Source: UKL13-2 sp964417885
GTDB taxonomy: Bacteria > Pseudomonadota > Gammaproteobacteria > Burkholderiales > Usitatibacteraceae
Assembly (NCBI GenBank): GCA_964417885.1
Contig: CAYQKN010000080.1
Location: 1 to 17,940 of the forward strand
Reading direction: 5' to 3'
Length of the DNA stretch: 17,940 nucleotides
In this document: piece by piece, positions 13,393 to 17,940 of the stretch
Position numbering within the stretch: the first letter of the stretch is position 1
Layout: the number at the start of each line of letters is the position of its first letter
Notes under the pieces: model-generated
Databases searched by the model: none
What the model saw: the letters and a program-made list of their open reading frames with translations, nothing else
Told to the model about the DNA's origin: nothing
Program-made: the position numbers and the translations under genes

Positions 13393-14808
13393 TCAGGGGC
13401 ATGTTTGGTTGGTCGTTACATTTATGGCCTTGGGCGATGCAGACCCTGCGGCAACGCTTACGGAGGCAATAACGGTTGGCGGCGCACTCAATGGTGGGTT
13501 AACCGGACCTGCGACAACACCGTTCCCGCGCGTGATGGTGACGATGCCGTTGGTAACAGACGCGGTCAGCGCACTTGCCGGGCTGGCGCCGGTTGCAACG
13601 CTTGCCGTAATGGTTGGCGGATTTGGTCCACCGCTGGTCACAGCGGCCAGGGCCTGCGCCTGTTGACCACAACCAAGGAAAATTGCCAGCGGCGTGACCT
13701 CCAGGGTGGGAATCGGCAGTTCCTCGGTCCCGGGTTTGAGTGTCAGCTTCGGCAGAATGGTTAATCCTGTGGCGTCGGTCACCGTAAAGGTAATCGACGA
13801 GTCGGAGGTGCAGGGTGCGGAGACGAAATAAGCAGAGAACCGGCTCGGGTTTTCCACCGCAGTCTGGGCTGGAATGACGCCAGCGACGTTGGAATTGGAC
13901 GAACGAATCGAATATGGCGGTGTGCCACCGAAAATCAGATAGTCAACCGCGCCACCGGAACACTGATTCTTGTAGGGCCCGGTGACAACCCATTCGGCAG
14001 GTACCGTCGAGTATTCGGCACCCGCAACAGTGGCCTGTCGTATGAAAAACGTTGAAGTGAGAAATGCGCCAGAACTCAAGTCGGTCGCACGGATGATGGC
14101 AGTCTGGAAAGGCACGCCGGCGTCTGCCCGGAGCGTGGCGATCGCCTTGCCGGCTTCATCGCTGGTGACCGTAACCGAGGTTGCAAACTGTGTCTGCGCG
14201 ACGTCGATCGGGAAGCGGAATGCACCCTGCACCACATCGAACCGGACGCTGCGACCCCGCGCCGGGGCGCCGTTCTGTGCAATCGACACGGAGACCAGGC
14301 CTGTCTGACCGGCACAGACCGAGCCGGCCTCCTGGCAATTTGTAATTCCAAGCGATGCGGGCGCGGTCCCCTTGACGGTAAGATCGCTGCTGATGACATT
14401 GGGGATGATGGTACTGACCGCGGTGGCGGAATTACCCGCCTGGTCGCGCACCGTCACGGTTACCGTGCGGTCGGCAACCGGTGCGCTGGCAAGGACGGTC
14501 AGCGGTGTGGTCGCAAACTGAGTTGCCTGAATCGAGGTCGCCGGAACTGGCAGAAGTGCAGAATTGCTGGAGGTCACTTGATATGGGCCGCGCGCGCCGC
14601 CACCTGAAATCGTGAACGTCACGGGAACGCCCGAGTAAACGGTGACCGTTGTTGGCGAAAGGGTCAACGGAATAGCGGGATTTGAATCGGCGGAAACACC
14701 GCCAGAGCCACATGACCCGAGCAGCAAGATCAATGCTGCAGCAGACGTTAAGCGCAACAGATTTGCGGTTGCAGCTGCGCCCCAGATCAAACTAAGTCTT
14801 TCCGTCAT
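13393..14808 (-). CDS. Predicted lipoprotein with Ig-like beta repeats (paralogue B)
   Basis: No named family is recognised. It is a 471-residue paralogue of the preceding minus-strand lipoprotein, co-linear along its whole length. Lipobox LGSC places acylated C33 at the same residue number as in paralogue A, followed by CGSGG. Shared blocks include SGVPVTFTISGGGARGPY (59-76), RTVTVTVRDQAG (114-125), YLIFGGTPPYSI (290-301) and SSITFTVTDATG (337-348); both proteins end in Thr-Cys-Pro. Cysteines at 158, 165, 283, 333, 380 and 470 match A at 156, 170, 287, 337, 378 and 455. ATG 14808 is chosen because AAGGA lies six bases before it and a signal sequence begins at once. An upstream in-frame ATG at 14874 would add 22 polar residues before the signal. 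TATAAT at 14889-14894 is a likely -10. A and B are separated by 248 bp and probably have separate promoters. Confidence 0.8.
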   Translation of the reverse strand: MTERLSLIWGAAATANLLRLTSAAALILLLGSCGSGGVSADSNPAIPLTLSPTTVTVYSGVPVTFTISGGGARGPYQVTSSNSALLPVPATSIQATQFATTPLTVLASAPVADRTVTVTVRDQAGNSATAVSTIIPNVISSDLTVKGTAPASLGITNCQEAGSVCAGQTGLVSVSIAQNGAPARGRSVRFDVVQGAFRFPIDVAQTQFATSVTVTSDEAGKAIATLRADAGVPFQTAIIRATDLSSGAFLTSTFFIRQATVAGAEYSTVPAEWVVTGPYKNQCSGGAVDYLIFGGTPPYSIRSSNSNVAGVIPAQTAVENPSRFSAYFVSAPCTSDSSITFTVTDATGLTILPKLTLKPGTEELPIPTLEVTPLAIFLGCGQQAQALAAVTSGGPNPPTITASVATGASPASALTASVTNGIVTITRGNGVVAGPVNPPLSAPPTVIASVSVAAGSASPKAINVTTNQTCP

Positions 14809-14888
14809 TACATTTCCTTGGTCTTGTTGGTCCGGACAATGGCGATGGTTCATTGCGATGCTGGCATGCCGCATCCATGTTCCCGCAG

Positions 14889-14894
14889 ATTATA
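14889..14894 (-). promoter_or_regulatory. -10 box of lipoprotein paralogue B
   Basis: A perfect TATAAT on the minus strand sits 80 bases before ATG 14808. No good -35 is found at 16-18 bases, so activation by a regulator is possible. The start of transcription would be near 14882. Confidence 0.5.
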
Positions 14895-14932
14895 GCGCTG
14901 CACCTCGTGCGTACTTGGCTTGTGTGAATGCC

Positions 14933-14954
14933 GTTGTTACAACAAAAATTGTTG
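14933..14954. repeat. Overlapping inverted repeats, candidate operator
   Basis: GTTGTTACAAC (14933-14943) is a near-perfect palindrome. It overlaps CAACAA-AAA-TTGTTG (14940-14954), a perfect 6-bp inverted repeat. The three TTGTT/AACAA half-sites lie between the divergent promoters and the last overlaps the candidate gltB -35. This suggests a binding site for a dimeric regulator acting on gltB, lipoprotein B or both. No known consensus is claimed. Confidence 0.5.
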
Positions 14955-14980
14955 CACCGCGCAATGGCCGGCGCTATCAT
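14952..14980 (+). promoter_or_regulatory. Candidate sigma-70 promoter for gltB
   Basis: TTGCAC (14952-14957) and TATCAT (14975-14980) are exactly 17 bases apart. The -35 keeps only TTG of the consensus; the -10 matches five of six bases. Transcription would begin near 14987, giving a leader of about 185 bases. Confidence 0.45.
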
Positions 14981-15056
14981 GCAGTCATTCCGGAATAGTC
15001 TTTTTGCATCAGCGTGTTGGGTGGCTTTATCGAGCGTCCCGTCCGTCGAAAAACTG

Positions 15057-15149
15057 CGGGGCCACAAGCCCCGGGCTACCGGTAACAATCATATCAGCGC
15101 ATCATTGCCTGGCAGCTCAGTCGGCGAGGTGGTTGTGCGCCTTGTTACC
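15057..15149 (+). promoter_or_regulatory. Structured gltB leader
   Basis: CGGGGC (15057-15062) pairs with GCCCCG (15068-15073) as a 6-bp hairpin. GGTAACAA (15081-15088) is perfectly complementary to TTGTTACC (15142-15149), a long-range 8-bp stem that closes 53 bases. The second stem ends 11 bases before the GGAGA ribosome-binding site, so folding could affect translation. No known riboswitch class is recognised. Confidence 0.35.
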
Positions 15150-15172
15150 CCGTTTTTCTCGGAGAATTTCGC

Positions 15173-17940
15173 ATGTCCCAAGACGTTGCCGCCCCGCTGC
15201 AGGGGCCACAGCCGCCGTCGTCGTCATCTGGCAAGCCAGGCGCGCAGGGCCTTTATGACCCGCAATTCGAACACGACGCTTGCGGCGTCGGCTTTGTTGC
15301 GCACGTCAAGGGCAAGCGCAGCCACTCCCTGGTCGAACAGGGCCTCAAGATTCTCGAGAATCTCTCCCACCGTGGCGCCACCGGTTACGATCCCTTGCTC
15401 GGCGACGGCGCCGGCATCCTGATCCAGGTTCCGGACCAGCATCTGCGGCGCGCCTGCGGCAAACAGGGCCTGACCTTGCCCGCGATCGGCCAGTATGGCG
15501 TCGGCATGGTGTTCCTGCCGCGCGAGCCGGCTTCGCGCATGGCCTGCGAGCAGGAGATCGAACGTGCGATCGACGCCGAGGGGCAGATCCTGCTCGGTTG
15601 GCGCGATGTGCCGACCAACAATGCCGGGCTGTCGGCCGCCACCATCGCGGTCGAGCCGCTGATCCGCCAGGTGTTCGTCGCGCGCGGGTCCAGCGAGATG
15701 AGCCAGGATGACCTGGAACGCAAGCTGTTCATCATCCGCAAACGGTCCGGCCATGCCATCCAGGCGCTCAACCTGCGCCACGGCAAGGAATTCTATGTGC
15801 CGTCGTTTTCCACCCGCACCATTGTCTACAAGGGCATGCTGCTGGCGGATCAGGTCGGCAAGTATTTTGTCGATCTGCAGGACCCGGCGATGGTCACCGC
15901 GCTCGCGCTGGTGCACCAGCGTTTCTCGACCAACACCTTCCCGACCTGGGATCTGTCGCATCCGTTCCGCATGATTGCCCACAACGGCGAGATCAACACG
16001 CTGCGTGGCAATGTGAACTGGATCCGCGCACGGCAGCAGGCCATTGCCTCGCCGGTGCTGAAGGACGACCTGAAGAAAATCTGGCCGCTGATCTATGACG
16101 GCCAGTCGGACTCGGCCAGTTTCGACAACTGCCTGGAGATGCTGGTGATGGGCGGCTATTCGCTGGCCCACGCCATGATGATGATGATTCCGGAGGCCTG
16201 GAGCGGTCACAAGCTGATGGACGAGGACCGCCGCGCCTTCTACGAGTACCACGCCACCCTGATGGAAGCCTGGGACGGTCCTGCGGCGATGGCGTTCACC
16301 GATGGCCGCCAGATCGGCGCCACGCTGGATCGCAATGGCCTGCGCCCGGCGCGATACCTGTTGACTGATGACGACCTGGTGGTTCTGGCGTCCGAAGCGG
16401 GTGTGCTCGATATTCCCGAGGCAAAGATCGTCAAGAAGTGGCGTCTGCAACCGGGCAGGATGTTCCTGGTCGACATCGAAAAGGGCCGTATCGTCGATGA
16501 CGATCAGTTGAAGCGGGAACTGGCGACCGCCAAGCCCTATCGCAGCTGGGTGGAACAGGCCCGCATCCGGCTGGATGAATTGCCCGAACCGGCGCCGGCC
16601 GAGCGGTCGCCGGTATCGCTGCTCGACCGCCAGCAGGCTTTCGGCTATACGCAGGAAGACCTGAAAGTGATCCTGGCCAACATGGCGAAGTCGGGCATCG
16701 AGGCAACGGGGTCGATGGGCAATGACTCACCGCTGGCGGTGATGTCGGACAAGCCGCGCAACCTGTATCACTATTTCAAGCAGCTGTTCGCACAGGTGAC
16801 CAATCCGCCGATCGACCCGATCCGCGAGGAACTGGTGATGTCGACGGCGATCACGATCGGACCGCGGCCGAACCTGCTGGATATCGATCACACCGATCCC
16901 GGCAAATGGCTGGAAGTGCCGCAACCGGTGCTGACCGCAGAGGATATGGAAAAGATCCGCCATATCGACATGTTCACCGGCAACTATTTCCGCAGCCATG
17001 AACTCGACATCACCTATCCCGCCGCATGGGGAACCGAAGGCATCGAAGCCGCCCTGGCGTCGTTGTGCGCGCACGCCGAGGACGCGTTGCGGCTGGGCTA
17101 CAACCTGCTGATCGTCACCGATCGAAATGTCAATGCCGATCGGGTGCCGATCCCGGCGCTGCTGGCGGTGGGCGCGATTCACCAGCATCTGGTGAGAAAA
17201 GGCCTGCGCACGTCGACCGGCCTGGTGGTGGAGACCGGCAGTGCGCGCGAGGTGCATCATTTCGCGCTGCTTGGCGGATACGGTGCGGCTGCGGTGCATC
17301 CCTACCTGGCGCTGGAAACGCTGCACAACATGCGCGAGTACCTGCCGGATGTTGACCCCAACGAGGCGGAGAAGAGGTACATCAAGGCAATTTCCAAGGG
17401 ATTGCTCAAGGTGATGTCGAAGATGGGCATCTCCACCTACCAGAGTTATTGCGGCGCGCAGATTTTCGAGGCGGTCGGGCTGTCCAGCGAGTTCGTCAAA
17501 AAATATTTCACCGGCACCGCCAGCAATGTCGAAGGCATCGGCATTTTCGAGATCGCGGAAGAAGGCATGCGCCAGCACCGCAAGGCGTTTGGCGACGACC
17601 CTGTCTTGCGCACCCAGCTCGACGCCGGCGGCGAATACGCCTACCGCGTGCGCGGCGAGGAACACATGTGGACGCCGGACGCGATCGCCAAGCTGCAGCA
17701 TTCGACCAAGTCCAACTCGTATTCCACCTACAAGGAATACGCGAACATCATCAACGACCAGACCCGCCGTCACATGACGCTGCGCGGCCTGTTTGAACTC
17801 AAGCCGGCCGGCCCGCCGGTGCCGATCGACGAGGTCGAGCCGGCCAAGGAAATCGTGCGCCGGTTTGCCACGGGCGCGATGTCGCTGGGGTCGATCTCGA
17901 CCGAGGCGCACGCCACCCTGGCCGTGGCGATGAACCGTAT
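15173..17940 (+). CDS. gltB: Glutamate synthase (NADPH) large subunit GltB, N-terminal 922 residues (3' end outside window)
   Basis: GltB makes two glutamates from glutamine and 2-oxoglutarate. Its amidotransferase releases ammonia, which tunnels to the FMN synthase site; the GltD subunit feeds electrons from NADPH. The frame stays open from ATG 15173 to the last base; the family is about 1,500 residues long. C37 in EHDACGVGFVAHVKG is the N-terminal nucleophile after removal of a 36-residue propeptide. The amidotransferase domain continues with NLSHRGATGYDPLLGDGAG, LVHQRFSTNTFPTW and AHNGEINTLRGN (269-280). The central domain shows YKQLFAQVTNPPIDPIREE-type sequence (here HYFKQLFAQVTNPPIDPIRE) and GPRPNLL. 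The FMN domain begins near the end with KEIVRRFATGAMSLGSIS. GGAGA lies seven bases before the start. The propeptide is unusually Pro/Ser-rich. gltD probably follows beyond the window. Confidence 0.97.
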   Translation, partial: MSQDVAAPLQGPQPPSSSSGKPGAQGLYDPQFEHDACGVGFVAHVKGKRSHSLVEQGLKILENLSHRGATGYDPLLGDGAGILIQVPDQHLRRACGKQGLTLPAIGQYGVGMVFLPREPASRMACEQEIERAIDAEGQILLGWRDVPTNNAGLSAATIAVEPLIRQVFVARGSSEMSQDDLERKLFIIRKRSGHAIQALNLRHGKEFYVPSFSTRTIVYKGMLLADQVGKYFVDLQDPAMVTALALVHQRFSTNTFPTWDLSHPFRMIAHNGEINTLRGNVNWIRARQQAIASPVLKDDLKKIWPLIYDGQSDSASFDNCLEMLVMGGYSLAHAMMMMIPEAWSGHKLMDEDRRAFYEYHATLMEAWDGPAAMAFTDGRQIGATLDRNGLRPARYLLTDDDLVVLASEAGVLDIPEAKIVKKWRLQPGRMFLVDIEKGRIVDDDQLKRELATAKPYRSWVEQARIRLDELPEPAPAERSPVSLLDRQQAFGYTQEDLKVILANMAKSGIEATGSMGNDSPLAVMSDKPRNLYHYFKQLFAQVTNPPIDPIREELVMSTAITIGPRPNLLDIDHTDPGKWLEVPQPVLTAEDMEKIRHIDMFTGNYFRSHELDITYPAAWGTEGIEAALASLCAHAEDALRLGYNLLIVTDRNVNADRVPIPALLAVGAIHQHLVRKGLRTSTGLVVETGSAREVHHFALLGGYGAAAVHPYLALETLHNMREYLPDVDPNEAEKRYIKAISKGLLKVMSKMGISTYQSYCGAQIFEAVGLSSEFVKKYFTGTASNVEGIGIFEIAEEGMRQHRKAFGDDPVLRTQLDAGGEYAYRVRGEEHMWTPDAIAKLQHSTKSNSYSTYKEYANIINDQTRRHMTLRGLFELKPAGPPVPIDEVEPAKEIVRRFATGAMSLGSISTEAHATLAVAMNR

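Larger units (their letters stand above)
14809..15172. other. Divergent intergenic region between lipoprotein B and gltB
   Basis: This 364-bp stretch has no convincing gene. It holds the leader and -10 (14889-14894) of lipoprotein B on the minus strand, two overlapping inverted repeats (14933-14954), a candidate gltB promoter (14952-14980) and a gltB leader of about 185 bases with complementary segments. A reading frame from 14928 runs into gltB in another frame, but it has no ribosome-binding site or recognisable product. Confidence 0.75.

Noticed and set aside
14928..15422. 164-residue plus-strand frame across the gltB leader
   Set aside because: No ribosome-binding site or known domain; the second half overlaps gltB in another frame. 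The sequence is better explained as leader RNA.
15224..16450. 408-residue minus-strand frame opposite gltB, and a second at 16727-17911
   Set aside because: Both are antisense shadows of a fully open GltB frame whose motifs are unmistakable.
1..17940. CRISPR array, insertion sequence, toxin-antitoxin or phage-defence system
   Set aside because: No regularly spaced repeats, transposase, integrase, nuclease or small antitoxin-like gene pair could be found on either strand.

Overview
The window reads as a chromosomal segment of a GC-rich Gram-negative bacterium, most likely a betaproteobacterium. This rests on the GGM-tailed GroEL, the style of GltB, the TctD/TctE-type two-component pair, a WbpL/WbpM-like pair and tRNA-Arg(CCG). 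The lineage below class level is inference. Nothing in it looks like a prophage, transposon, CRISPR array or antiviral island. It is mainly housekeeping genes with one less familiar module, a pair of duplicated lipoproteins.

Layout. 1-387 (+): C-terminal 128 residues of GroEL, then a perfect GNRA-looped hairpin. 573-1802 (+): a response-regulator receiver fused to a soluble Ser/Thr protein kinase. 1879-2940 (-): Ada, the methylation-damage sensor and repair regulator. 3087-3467 (+): a small exported helix-hairpin-helix protein ending in a strong terminator. 3531-5667 (+): an overlapping response regulator and sensor kinase pair of the TctD/TctE type. 5707-8436 (-): methionine aminotransferase YbdL, ApaH and a membrane-anchored cytochrome c, read leftward. 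8583-8659 (+): tRNA-Arg(CCG) with its own terminator. 8751-11710 (-): two ATGA-coupled genes for surface glycan initiation, a WbpM-like sugar-nucleotide dehydratase and a WecA/WbpL-like polyprenyl-phosphate sugar-1-phosphate transferase. 11774-14808 (-): two large paralogous lipoproteins with Ig-like beta repeats. 15173 to the window end (+): the first 922 residues of GltB, the large subunit of glutamate synthase. GltB stays open to the last base.

How parts work together. The WbpL/WbpM-like pair would make and load the first sugar of an O-antigen or capsule unit, but no glycosyltransferases, flippase or polymerase lie within the window. The two lipoproteins share an architecture and six aligned post-lipobox cysteines, so they look like a diverged tandem duplication. 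Their shared function is unknown. Upstream of the first is a promoter with a dyad and a short leader that partly resembles the 5' half of a c-di-GMP-I riboswitch. The 364-bp divergent region between the second lipoprotein and gltB holds two overlapping inverted repeats and a structured gltB leader.

Expression features recur. Three genes without a visible Shine-Dalgarno (the REC-kinase, ada and the tctD-like regulator) have a TAnnnT hexamer exactly six bases before ATG, as expected of leaderless transcripts. Three intrinsic terminators lie only 11-15 bases before the next start codon on the same strand. All calls come from reading the sequence alone; no database or folding program was used.
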